Below are positions 1 to 7,348 of a DNA stretch of 64,000 bases, piece after piece. This DNA comes from a virus, in the IMG/VR virus record IMGVR_UViG_3300005842_000004, positions 1 to 64,000 of that record; one strand, 5' to 3'. The position numbers and the translations under genes were made by a program. Under the pieces are notes generated by a model, which was not told where the DNA came from, did not search any database, and saw only the letters and a program-made list of their open reading frames with translations. Every line of letters starts with the position of its first letter. Position 1 is the first letter of the stretch.

Positions 1-993
1 ATGCGATCGCATTTTCATTCCAAGCGTGCGCCATGCTGACGGTTTCAATCCGAGCGGCTCAAGACAGAATAGATAGTTGTCGAATAGGGTGTCGTGGACA
101 TGGGCGTGAAATAAGTCGAGCCCGTCCAATCCGACCATCCGCAAGTCATACATCGAGATATTGTGCCCGGTGATGGCTGACCCGCGATCGGCGCACTCCC
201 GGACAGCGGCAACACCACGGGCAAAATCCGGTTGATCATTCCGAAGCATGTACGCCTGGCCTTCATTGATACATATCTGCCACGAGAAACGATCGGATGG
301 AGTGCCCTCGGTGTCGATCGCGAGCAGAGGGGGGACATCGCCACCACCGCCGGACAAGAGGATGCCGGCCAGCTCAGTTCCGGTAACATCTCGGTATTCG
401 GATCGGCCGGCCCACTTGTCCTCACGATAATCGACAGGTAAACCCTGGGCGATCAATCCCGCCATTCTGACTACTTCTCTGTGATCCCATTCAATCAAGG
501 CCCGAGCGTCGGACGAATGAAACCCTGCCGCAGCTTGAGTGATTGGCATGATGCAGCAATCGGCAGGAGCGCGGTATGCGACGGATGGATCGAGCGCACC
601 AGGCTTATGGGGGATACCGTGAACAGTTGATATTGTCGCCGACTTGCCGAGGAAGAAACGGGCAGCATCAAGCCCAACCGCGATAATTAATCGGGGCCGG
701 GTCGCCTCGACTTCAGCCAATAGATCACGGGACCAGTAGTCGTACTCATCCCGCGTCAGCTCTTTCGATAATGGGACGGACGGGGCAACAAATCGCCGGC
801 ACAGATTGGTCATCCGGATATTGTGCGTGGATAGACCATTACGGGCGAATATTAATCGTTGCTCCCGTCCGGCTCGACCTACGTGCGGGCGCCCGGCAGC
901 GATCTCTTCCGATGCGGGAGCCTTCCCGACCAAGAGGATGCGGGATGAAAATGGCCCGACTGCCGGGACGGTGACAGAAAAGTCGCTGGTCAT
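1..993 (-). CDS. UDG-like plus 3'-5' exonuclease part of a family A DNA polymerase (5' portion, cut by window edge)
   Basis: The reading frame is open from an ATG that overlaps the previous stop (ATGA) to base 1, giving 331 codons with no stop. Residues about 15-190 resemble family 4 uracil-DNA glycosylases: a loop LLVGKAPASEEIAAGRPHVG, then PRLIIAVGLDAARFF. Residues about 220-331 resemble a DEDD proofreading exonuclease: AIDTEGT is the ExoI motif and GHNISMYD the ExoII motif. The last visible residues (LGLKPSAWRTLGM) are typical of the exonuclease end of PolA-type polymerases. The polymerase domain sits at the other window edge, so I infer one UDG-exo-pol protein. An N-terminal UDG-like domain is known in the SPO1 phage polymerase. 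The UDG and exonuclease resemblances are by motif only. Confidence 0.8.
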   Translation of the reverse strand, partial: MTSDFSVTVPAVGPFSSRILLVGKAPASEEIAAGRPHVGRAGREQRLIFARNGLSTHNIRMTNLCRRFVAPSVPLSKELTRDEYDYWSRDLLAEVEATRPRLIIAVGLDAARFFLGKSATISTVHGIPHKPGALDPSVAYRAPADCCIMPITQAAAGFHSSDARALIEWDHREVVRMAGLIAQGLPVDYREDKWAGRSEYRDVTGTELAGILLSGGGGDVPPLLAIDTEGTPSDRFSWQICINEGQAYMLRNDQPDFARGVAAVRECADRGSAITGHNISMYDLRMVGLDGLDLFHAHVHDTLFDNYLFCLEPLGLKPSAWRTLGMKMRSH

Positions 994-1220
994 GTCCGTC
1001 CAAACTTGATTCCGCCCGCCTTGTTGATTGCTTTGCCGATCGCAAGCCGTGGCGTCTTCCGGTCCGGCCGAAAGATAACCGCACCGCCTTTGCAGTCATA
1101 CTCGATTCCGCACGAGCCGCAATATGCCATGGCCGGGTTGACCGCCTGTTCGTTTCCGCAGATACAGCGAAAGAACGTGAATGGTCCCTCTTTCCACACG
1201 CGATTGGCAAGCTGGGGCAT
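990..1220 (-). CDS. small zinc-ribbon-like protein
   Basis: 76 residues. The start is the ATG with a strong GGAGGAG site 7 bases upstream; a longer frame would overlap the preceding gene by 50 bases. Cysteines are arranged CICG and CGSCGIEYDCKGG, giving two knuckles suited to one zinc ion. The stop overlaps the polymerase start (ATGA), so it is co-translated with the UDG/exonuclease gene. No specific function is recognised; a nucleic-acid or protein-binding accessory role is inference. Confidence 0.7.
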   Translation of the reverse strand: MPQLANRVWKEGPFTFFRCICGNEQAVNPAMAYCGSCGIEYDCKGGAVIFRPDRKTPRLAIGKAINKAGGIKFGRT

Positions 1221-1221
1221 C

Positions 1222-1464
1222 TTAGCTCCTCCGCGATTGCAGCCAATTTCGGAACGCGACTTCCGTCCCGTCATCGAAGAGTCGAGCGTGCACGTAATCA
1301 GATTCAGTCTGTTGCGCTCTCTCGCGTTCTGGCTCCTCCTCGTGCGTCTGCCGATAGATCAGCAAGTAGTGGCAATCGTCGCTGCATCCGACGCAGTCCC
1401 GCTCCACTTCGCCGCAATGGCAGGAGTTGCCGCACGCTTCGCACAGGTGGGTTGAGGCGCTCAT
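1222..1464 (-). CDS. small cysteine-rich protein
   Basis: 80 residues with an N-terminal cysteine cluster (CEAC, CHCGEVERDCVGCSDDC) that could bind one or two zinc ions, followed by a charged helical stretch (THEEEPERERAQQ). It begins by ATGA overlap with the sigma-like gene and ends one base before the next start, so it is in the middle of a tightly packed operon. Family not recognised. Confidence 0.65.
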   Translation of the reverse strand: MSASTHLCEACGNSCHCGEVERDCVGCSDDCHYLLIYRQTHEEEPERERAQQTESDYVHARLFDDGTEVAFRNWLQSRRS

Positions 1465-1757
1465 CCGAGCATCCCCTTGCGTGATGGGCTGAGATCCTCT
1501 ATTGCAACCGTGCCTTTACGCTTCGTCGCTTTCATCTTCTTGTGTCTCGCAGAGACGGCGTCTTTGAGTCGAACGAAACATGCGGCACGGTGATCGATCT
1601 CCGGCGGTGGTGGATCGCTTAAAAGTCGAATGGCTGTTTCTTGGATAATATCTTCCGGATCTTCAATTCGTCTCCGCCACAAATACAAACGGAAGCACGG
1701 GTCAGAATAAAGCAGATCAACCGGTGACGGATCGACTTCAAGCGGCGACGGGCGCAT
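1461..1757 (-). CDS. sigma-70 region 2-like small protein
   Basis: 98 residues. The ATG at 1757 follows GGGAGA by 5 bases and lies 20 bases inside the 3' end of the recombinase gene. The segment LWRRRIEDPEDIIQETAIRLL closely resembles the core of ECF sigma region 2 (typically DAEDLVQETFLRL). No region 4 follows; the C-terminus is a basic stretch (KKMKATKRK). It could be a stand-alone -10/core-RNAP-binding module that modifies host RNA polymerase, or a remnant. A second sigma-like protein lies at 57215-57916. Confidence 0.55.
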   Translation of the reverse strand: MRPSPLEVDPSPVDLLYSDPCFRLYLWRRRIEDPEDIIQETAIRLLSDPPPPEIDHRAACFVRLKDAVSARHKKMKATKRKGTVAIEDLSPSRKGMLG

Positions 1758-2601
1758 GCGATCTCCCGAGTTTACGGCCGAAGCTGTGCTCGTGCATCGA
1801 AGCGGCGAGAGATTCTTCGGACAGGTGAAGATAGCGCTCCGTCGTAGCGAGCGAGGAGTGGCCAAGAAGCCGCTGCACATGCCGCGGATTCATTCCTGAT
1901 TCGCAGAAGAGAGTGGCGCAAGTATGCCGAAGCATGTGAGGTGTGACCCCTGGCGCATATCGGGCCAGAATGATGCGCACACTTTGCGTGGAGAGGCTCT
2001 TGCCGCATCGGTTTAGCAGCAGCGGATCAGCAGGTTTAATGCCCCGCCTTGTTGTCAGGTATTTCTTCAGCGCATCGGCAGTCTCGCGGTCTGATATAGG
2101 CACGCACCGTTGCCGATTGCCCTTACCGGTCACTCGCAGATTACCCAGCGTATGGTCGAAGTCGCCAACCCTGAGAGAACACAACTCAGCAACACGCAAG
2201 CCCGTAAAAAGCAATAACGTTACGACCATCTTATCGAATCGATGACCAGTCAATTCCGCCAGCAGATCCCGGACGCGAGAGATCACCAGATTACGCGGAA
2301 GGCGACGCGGGACTTTGACTTTGAAATCCGATTTCCGGAAAGGTATCGCCGTGATGTGCCCAGCGTCCAATAGCCAGTTGCAAAAAGCGGACAAACTCAT
2401 GAGCTTACGCAAGCGTGATGCCGGCGCGAGTGTCGAGATCGTGACCTTATAGGCGGTGAGATCAGCACGGCTGGGGATGCCGCAGCAGCCCGACGCGCTC
2501 AGAAACTGTTTGAGATCGATTCGGTAAGCTTTCAAAGTCAAAGGAGCAAGCCCGCGATCCGCACAAGAGAGGAGATATTCGTCGGTCAAGCTGCTGCTCA
2601 C
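1738..2601 (-). CDS. int: tyrosine recombinase/integrase
   Basis: 287 residues, a normal size for Xer/phage integrases. The GTG start overlaps the previous stop (GTGA) with AGAAGGA upstream. The N-terminal SAM-like core-binding domain spans about 1-95 (LTLKAYRIDLKQFL). The catalytic domain has TGLRVAELCSLR (Arg I), VTGKGNRQRCVPI (Lys), MLRHTCATLF (His-x-x-Arg), LLGHSSLATTERYLH (His and nucleophile Tyr), so it looks complete. It would cut and rejoin DNA for lysogenic integration or dimer resolution. It is embedded in an operon with overlaps on both sides, leaving no room for an attP next to it. Confidence 0.92.
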   Translation of the reverse strand: MSSSLTDEYLLSCADRGLAPLTLKAYRIDLKQFLSASGCCGIPSRADLTAYKVTISTLAPASRLRKLMSLSAFCNWLLDAGHITAIPFRKSDFKVKVPRRLPRNLVISRVRDLLAELTGHRFDKMVVTLLLFTGLRVAELCSLRVGDFDHTLGNLRVTGKGNRQRCVPISDRETADALKKYLTTRRGIKPADPLLLNRCGKSLSTQSVRIILARYAPGVTPHMLRHTCATLFCESGMNPRHVQRLLGHSSLATTERYLHLSEESLAASMHEHSFGRKLGRSHAPVAA

Positions 2602-3017
2602 TTGTCGCCATCCTTCTGGTTGTAATAAATGATCGCTGCCGCCTCCCCGTCCGCTCCACACATGATCAACCGCCGATCCCCTCCGCCTGCTCCTCTCTCC
2701 TTCTCCGGCACAACCACATCTCTGATCTCGCCACCCGGAGCGATATAGCACGGGTGAGATCGAATCCACGTGTCGTGCCCGACCGCACCCACCCACATCG
2801 AAGCGATGATGACCAGGACGAACGCGGCAAGCCGGATGATGGCACGGGCGCGATGATGGCGGGGCAGCTCGGCAGAGGAGAGGAGGACGTGGGCGGGGTT
2901 ACCGCCAGTCTGGCCCACGACCGCACGGGTTATTGTTTGATGAGCTGCGTTGCGGGTGCTGCCACTATCCCGCCGTTCTTGTCGCCATTGGTCGCGCTGT
3001 TCAATCTCGGGTCTCAT
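2598..3017 (-). CDS. single-span membrane protein
   Basis: 139 residues. One clear transmembrane segment in the middle (IIRLAAFVLVIIASMWVGAV), preceded by an Arg/Gln-rich N-terminus and followed by a domain with HPCYIAPGG and MCGADG, ending in AAIIYYNQKDGDK. Start ATG 8 bases after the upstream stop; its own stop overlaps the recombinase GTG. Positive charge before the span predicts the N-terminus inside and the C-terminal domain outside. Function unknown. Confidence 0.65.
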   Translation of the reverse strand: MRPEIEQRDQWRQERRDSGSTRNAAHQTITRAVVGQTGGNPAHVLLSSAELPRHHRARAIIRLAAFVLVIIASMWVGAVGHDTWIRSHPCYIAPGGEIRDVVVPEKERGAGGGDRRLIMCGADGEAAAIIYYNQKDGDK

Positions 3018-3025
3018 GTCGGATC

Positions 3026-3469
3026 TCACTTTCTGCGATCGATGTCGTCCTGGGTCAGTTTGCCGGCGAACGGTTCCGGCGCCTTCATCCCCTTCGCCAC
3101 ATAGGGCATCCCGCGCTCTCGGAGACTCTCTGGCTCGATCAGGCCGACAGTCCGGGCCTCTACCCTGGCACGGGCAGCGGATCGGGCAGAGAGGGCAGCA
3201 GCAGCATCGGCGAGATTGGCAGCTCGGGCGGATTCGGCTTGGAGCTCGCGGGCACGGACGGAGTCCGGAGAGTGGTAGACGAGAAAGGACAGAGTGGCGA
3301 TGATGACGGCGCACGACGGCGGCTGACCGGTCGGTGTTGGCGCGGGCATGATGACTGTCGATGTCGGCACGGTGACCAGATCCTTGGCAGACTGCCGGGC
3401 AAGCTTATCCCCCGTCGTGCGGATGAGGGAGAGGGCTTGGTGGCCGAGAGCGGGGCGGCGAGTGATCAT
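3026..3469 (-). CDS. membrane protein with alanine-rich helical domain
   Basis: 147 residues, ATG by ATGA overlap with the DUF7352-like gene. A proline-rich stretch (VIMPAPTPTGQPPS) leads into a hydrophobic segment CAVIIATLSFLVYHS, then a long Ala/Arg/Glu helix with likely coiled coil (ARELQAESARAANLADAAA). The arrangement resembles spanin-like or holin-associated small proteins but no family is recognised. Sits beside another single-span protein, so the two may act together at the envelope. Confidence 0.6.
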   Translation of the reverse strand: MITRRPALGHQALSLIRTTGDKLARQSAKDLVTVPTSTVIMPAPTPTGQPPSCAVIIATLSFLVYHSPDSVRARELQAESARAANLADAAAALSARSAARARVEARTVGLIEPESLRERGMPYVAKGMKAPEPFAGKLTQDDIDRRK

Positions 3470-3738
3470 GATGCCAATACCTCTTCCCGGTCCTCAAAAA
3501 CATGGAACACGAGCGGGCCGGTTTGGAACGTTGCGATGTATACCCCGGCATCGGTTGCAGGATGACCAGTGCCGTACATTTGGATGCCGCGCTGTTGTGG
3601 TGGCCGACTCGGATCGACAAGAGCCCACAAGCACGGATGGTGACCCTGCATTTGAATGGTGAGCATCTGCGCACCATGCGGCAAGACAACGACCTGCCTG
3701 TCGTTGATTCGCAAGAGGAACTTCCAGATGGTTTTCAT
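3466..3738 (-). CDS. DUF7352-like phage protein
   Basis: 90 residues. The start is the ATG with GGGAGA 9 bases upstream. The pattern WKFLLRINDRQVVVLPHGAQ, then PCLWALVDPS, MYGTGHP and ATFQTGPLVFHVFE matches the small beta-rich phage protein family I know as DUF7352 (typically LWALVDP ... YGTGHP ... G.LVFHVFE). These are common in phage accessory operons; function is unknown. Confidence 0.72.
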   Translation of the reverse strand: MKTIWKFLLRINDRQVVVLPHGAQMLTIQMQGHHPCLWALVDPSRPPQQRGIQMYGTGHPATDAGVYIATFQTGPLVFHVFEDREEVLAS

Positions 3739-3757
3739 TTTGACGGTCTCCCTCGTT

Positions 3758-5491
3758 TTATCCGACGTATACCAGCACACCATCACGCACAGGGTCAGCT
3801 CCTCTTTTCACCCTCGTCCTTGCCACATACTCCAGATTATATTCCTGCTCCTTCTGCCATTCCTGCCGAGCAAACCCACTTGGGCACCGGCTGGAATGTT
3901 CGAACAGGATGACCCGGAACCACTCGCGGCCTTTTGCTCTATGGTATGTGCACAATGTCACACACCCCTTGAGCGTCTCACCTTCCGGCGCATCGCCAAA
4001 TAGATCAGATATATATCTCTCGACATCCGATGTTTTGGTCGACCCTGCCCGGTTGACCTCGTTGACGATCTCGCGGATACAGTCGACCTTCTCATTGATC
4101 GACTCCAACTTGGCGCCGATGCCGTGCCGATCCTTGTCCTCGATGGCGCGGGCGTGGACTTTGGCTTGCTCGCGTTCGGCCCACTCAGAGATTCGGTCCA
4201 TCAGCTCACGAGTCGAGCGGGTCTTCCATCGGCGGATCAGACTGAGCAGACCCTCTCCGATTGACCGGCCTTCAACCCGGGCAGGGATGCGGGTGCGGAT
4301 GAGCTTGTAGGCGAGAGAGATCAACGGGGCCGTGTTCCGGCAAAGTATGGCGTCGAGCTCGGGCCGAAGATCGTCCAGGCAGATGGAGATGGGTTCGGCT
4401 GGGGATTCGTCAGTACGGCGGAGGAGTGCGGGCTGATAGACGACTCGGCCATCGGGCGCGTTGTCATCACAGCGGAAGTCGGGAACGTAATCGATGACCT
4501 CATTGACGATCGATCTCGGGCACCGGAATGTCAGGGTGAGCGGCAGAGTGCGGCACGAGAACGACTCGATTGCACGCCGCATCCCGTCAGTGTCGGCAGC
4601 GGCAAAACCGTAGATCGATTGTTGCGGGTCGCCCACCAGACAGATCCGCCCGCCACCCGGCCTGACAAACTTCTCAATCAACTTCTGCCGGCAGGGGGAG
4701 AGATCCTGCCACTCGTCACCAATGACTAGATCCTTGGCGTATCGTACCGGGATTCGGTGCCAAAGAGGGAGAAGGATCATGTCGTTGAAATCGATCTTGT
4801 CCGTTTGATTGACTGAGATCTGGTAGACCCGAGCACAGCACCTCGCCACCGTCTGCATCTCGCGAGCGGAGTCGATATCAAGGTCTACGTCGAACCGGTC
4901 AGCCAGACTACGCCACGTGCCGGTGTCGTCAACGGGAAGATCGGCGAACGAGCATCCGACCCCGGCTTGCTTACCGTACGATACGAGGGAGTTGATCTGC
5001 CCGCCGAAGATGCGGAATGGGTCGGATAGTCCGCCCGCCATCGATAGGTCGTCGATGATGTGCCACGTCTTCTTGTCGTCGAGCCAGGCGGGATCATTCG
5101 ATGGGTTGAACCGCTTCGACATCAACCCTCGTCCGAGAGCATGGACGGTCGATGCTCGGATCGGATCGGAATAGGCGCCGGAAGATAGGCCAGACGATGT
5201 GAGCTTGCCGGTGAGGTCGGTTGCGGCTGATTTGTTGTACGCCACGAGAACGATCTCACGACCAGGAAAAGCGCGGGAGTACTCCCCGGCACCGTAAACG
5301 GCAGTGGTTGATTTGCCGACACCAGCGCGCGCCACCAGGGCGAGGTTGTCCTGGGTGTCGAGGAGGGCGGAGACGAAGGCGGATTGCTCATCGGTTGGGG
5401 TGAAGGATGATTCCATTCTGGCGGTCATTGTGGCAGTCGCGGAGTCGACAAGGACGGTTGGCATGTCGGGGGTGAAGTTGTAGCGGTTCAC
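3758..5491 (-). CDS. UvrD/Rep-type superfamily 1 helicase
   Basis: 577 residues from a GTG that overlaps the previous stop (GTGA). The Q-like motif TPTDEQSAFVSALL precedes Walker A ALVARAGVGKSTT (residues about 52-64). Motif Ia LVAYNKSAATDL, Walker B VIGDEWQDLSP, motif III LVGDPQQSIYGFA, motif IV LTLTFRCPRSI and C-terminal motifs VTLCTYHRAKGREW and YVARTR follow in order. This is a complete SF1A 3'-5' helicase, used in replication, repair or recombination. It lacks the long 1B/2B insertions of bacterial UvrD (about 720 residues). Lies near the polymerase gene in transcription order. Confidence 0.9.
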   Translation of the reverse strand: MNRYNFTPDMPTVLVDSATATMTARMESSFTPTDEQSAFVSALLDTQDNLALVARAGVGKSTTAVYGAGEYSRAFPGREIVLVAYNKSAATDLTGKLTSSGLSSGAYSDPIRASTVHALGRGLMSKRFNPSNDPAWLDDKKTWHIIDDLSMAGGLSDPFRIFGGQINSLVSYGKQAGVGCSFADLPVDDTGTWRSLADRFDVDLDIDSAREMQTVARCCARVYQISVNQTDKIDFNDMILLPLWHRIPVRYAKDLVIGDEWQDLSPCRQKLIEKFVRPGGGRICLVGDPQQSIYGFAAADTDGMRRAIESFSCRTLPLTLTFRCPRSIVNEVIDYVPDFRCDDNAPDGRVVYQPALLRRTDESPAEPISICLDDLRPELDAILCRNTAPLISLAYKLIRTRIPARVEGRSIGEGLLSLIRRWKTRSTRELMDRISEWAEREQAKVHARAIEDKDRHGIGAKLESINEKVDCIREIVNEVNRAGSTKTSDVERYISDLFGDAPEGETLKGCVTLCTYHRAKGREWFRVILFEHSSRCPSGFARQEWQKEQEYNLEYVARTRVKRGADPVRDGVLVYVG

Positions 5492-5772
5492 TTCGCACCA
5501 CCAGTCAGCACTTGCACATAAGCGTCGGCGATGTACTTCGGGGCCGGGTGTGTATCGTTTTCGTGCGCTGATTCCGTCGCCAGCAGAACCCGCCGGCTGC
5601 AATTGAGCAGCTCGGCAATCGGCATGACATCGATGCCGGCTGCGATTCGGTGAGCGATGAGACTACGCCACGAGGGTGGGGGTGGATCGCTTGCGAGAAC
5701 TCGTGGAAGAGGAAGTGCGGCCGGCTCTTCTGGCAACTGGCACCACTTACCCTCGCCGTCTTGCCGTCTCAT
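5488..5772 (-). CDS. hypothetical protein
   Basis: 94 residues. ATGA overlap at the start and GTGA overlap at the end with the helicase. Contains a possible helix-turn-helix-like stretch (GIDVMPIAELLNCSRRVLL) but it is too weak to call DNA binding. No family recognised. Its position directly before the helicase suggests co-translation. Confidence 0.6.
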   Translation of the reverse strand: MRRQDGEGKWCQLPEEPAALPLPRVLASDPPPPSWRSLIAHRIAAGIDVMPIAELLNCSRRVLLATESAHENDTHPAPKYIADAYVQVLTGGAK

Positions 5773-6167
5773 GACGCCACCGCCCGCACCGCCCGCAGCT
5801 TACTCGCCGCGCACCACCCAACCACCCCAGATGTCAGATTCTTGACCTGGACGGCGGGATCAGTCAGGAGCAACTCAACAGGTTGGTCCGGTGACTGACG
5901 GGTCGGCGATGTGTACTTTTCGATGATCTGGACGACTTCGAGCGGGCCGTCGGTCATGAGGTCGCCAATGTATTCAGAGGCGGTAACGCGGTCGCCTGCG
6001 CTGAGTTTTTGCGATGGTTGGCGGGACATATTGCGGAGTCCGGGCGACCGATGATTTGCCAGGTTGTCGTCCTCATCTCCGCGGCAAGATGAAGGATGAG
6101 CGCCGTCACTCGTGGGCCACTTCAGGCCGGGACATTTGCCGCCATCGCAAAGAAATTCGATGCTCAT
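5769..6167 (-). CDS. hypothetical protein with N-terminal cysteine pair
   Basis: 132 residues. The ATG is chosen because AAAGGAG lies 9 bases upstream; it is 83 bases below the operator-promoter at 6250-6281. The N-terminus has CDGGKCPGLKW and a second cysteine (SSCRGDE), possibly a small metal site. The C-terminal part has VELLLTDPAVQVKNL, compatible with a small beta fold. No homologue recognised. Confidence 0.55.
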   Translation of the reverse strand: MSIEFLCDGGKCPGLKWPTSDGAHPSSCRGDEDDNLANHRSPGLRNMSRQPSQKLSAGDRVTASEYIGDLMTDGPLEVVQIIEKYTSPTRQSPDQPVELLLTDPAVQVKNLTSGVVGWCAASKLRAVRAVAS

Positions 6168-6249
6168 CTTCGGTTCTCCTTTTTGTGCCGGCCTCTCCCC
6201 TCTGTCCTCGGTTCCCCCGCGGCCGGCGGGTTTGACTTCGACGACGATG

Positions 6250-6281
6250 ACTCTACTCGACTCCGGAGCGGTTGTCAACCG
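6250..6281 (-). promoter_or_regulatory. operator-promoter, leftward (site 1)
   Basis: On the minus strand TTGACA (6278-6273) and TAGAGT (6255-6250) are 17 bp apart. The -35 box lies inside the perfect 13-bp palindrome CGGTTGTCAACCG (6269-6281). Same layout as sites at 7289, 12937 and 46653. It overlaps the 3' end of the HTH gene and would drive the gene starting at 6167 and the helicase operon. Palindrome over the -35 implies repression by a phage or host repressor (inference). Confidence 0.65.
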
Positions 6282-6576
6282 TTACTACCCCGTCCATCTG
6301 CTCGACCTGGTCCAGCTCTGCCAACACGCTCTGCAGCCCGTCTATCTTCGCTCTTGCCCCCTCGCCGATCGCCCTCGCCAGCGGTCTCCACAGCGGCACT
6401 CCTGATCGTCCAATCCCACACCTGGAATCGAGCAGCTCAGACTCGGGCGCATGGGACTTGGGATCGAAGTAGCGCCGGATCGTCCTGGCCGGGATACCCG
6501 TCGCCCGGGATAGGGAGGTCTGCCAGGTGCTGGGCCAGACCAGGGCGGCGAGACGGGCGAGGGTGGAGGGGGTCAT
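6253..6576 (-). CDS. helix-turn-helix DNA-binding protein
   Basis: 107 residues, ATGA overlap with the upstream gene. Residues about 20-45 form a helix-turn-helix: TSLSRATGIPARTIRRYFDP, with the Ala/Gly turn and Arg-rich recognition helix typical of this fold. The rest is helical (AKIDGLQSVLAELDQVEQ). A candidate regulator: the operator palindrome at 6269-6281 lies within the 3' end of its own gene and a second one lies just upstream at 7308, so it could bind them, but that is inference. Confidence 0.68.
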   Translation of the reverse strand: MTPSTLARLAALVWPSTWQTSLSRATGIPARTIRRYFDPKSHAPESELLDSRCGIGRSGVPLWRPLARAIGEGARAKIDGLQSVLAELDQVEQMDGVVTVDNRSGVE

Positions 6577-7061
6577 CGAGCCGAGCTCCACACGAAGTCC
6601 ACCCCTTCCGTCTTCCCGCAGACAATCGGCCCGATCTCTCTGTCCCATGCCTCCTGCGCCCGGATGACCCTCTCCCGCTGCCCGTCTATGGCGAGCTGGG
6701 CGGCCCTACGTGTGGCGCAGTTGTGGACCCCATACTCACGGCAGGACCACTTATGTCCACCGCGTACAGGAGCGGCTAGAGGGGGTGCGGGTGGGCGCCG
6801 AGGGTAGACGGGGAGAGGAGGGGGGAGAGCAGCGGCTCGGGCGAGGAGGGATTCGAGCGACTCATCCCGCAACTCCGGCCCGTTGATAGCTTTGGTCGTG
6901 GAGAAGACCCAATACCGTGCTGAGGTCTGCCCGGCGCGCCAGAATGCCCAACCCGCGGCGCCGCCATGACGAGCATCAAGAGTGGCAATGTAGCCGTCGA
7001 TGGTGAGGACGCGGAGGGGAGAGGCCTTGGAGCCGTCGACCTTCGGATGGGCGATGCTCAC
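6573..7061 (-). CDS. hypothetical protein
   Basis: 162 residues from a GTG overlapping the previous stop (GTGA). N-terminal half has an alpha/beta look (VLTIDGYIATLDARHGGAAGWAFWR); the middle is Pro-rich (PPPLPVYPRRPPAPPL) and a cysteine pair (CREYGVHNC) follows. The C-terminal half is helical. Nothing specific recognised. Second gene of the leaderless operon that starts at 7282. Confidence 0.6.
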   Translation of the reverse strand: MSIAHPKVDGSKASPLRVLTIDGYIATLDARHGGAAGWAFWRAGQTSARYWVFSTTKAINGPELRDESLESLLARAAALPPPLPVYPRRPPAPPLAAPVRGGHKWSCREYGVHNCATRRAAQLAIDGQRERVIRAQEAWDREIGPIVCGKTEGVDFVWSSAR

Positions 7062-7282
7062 GACGCCACCACAAGCCCATAAGCGCAGCCATGCCGGAAA
7101 GCGATGAACAGGTCATTCGTCAACCCGTCCTGGTAGAGATGACCCTTGGACCACATGTCTTTGGCTTCACGGTCGAAGCGCACCCGTACCGGAACGCTCT
7201 TGTAGACCATCTCGAATTGCCGCATGAGATCTTCGTGGCCTTTGCTGCCGAGAGATAGGGTGGCGTCGCTTGTGTTGCTCAT
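7058..7282 (-). CDS. small hypothetical protein, predicted leaderless
   Basis: 74 residues, ATG start. No ribosome binding site exists; only six bases separate the -10 box of the operator-promoter from the ATG, so the transcript should begin at or next to the start codon. The sequence has an alpha/beta pattern (MRQFEMVYKSVPVRVRFDRE, DLFIAFRHGCAYGLVV) with no known family. First gene of an operator-controlled operon. Confidence 0.65.
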   Translation of the reverse strand: MSNTSDATLSLGSKGHEDLMRQFEMVYKSVPVRVRFDREAKDMWSKGHLYQDGLTNDLFIAFRHGCAYGLVVAS

Positions 7283-7288
7283 GGCCGT

Positions 7289-7321
7289 AGACTAGGCCAT
7301 ATCGTCACGGTTGTCAAACCG
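7289..7321 (-). promoter_or_regulatory. operator-promoter, leftward (site 2)
   Basis: TTGACA (7317-7312) and TAGTCT (7294-7289) are 17 bp apart on the minus strand. The -35 box lies in CGGTTGTCAAACCG (7308-7321), the palindrome with one extra base. The ATG of the downstream gene is at 7282, so the mRNA is probably leaderless. The 67-base gap between genes here holds nothing else I can name. Confidence 0.65.
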
Positions 7322-7348
7322 TAACACTTAGAGTATCGTCCGCCCCGT

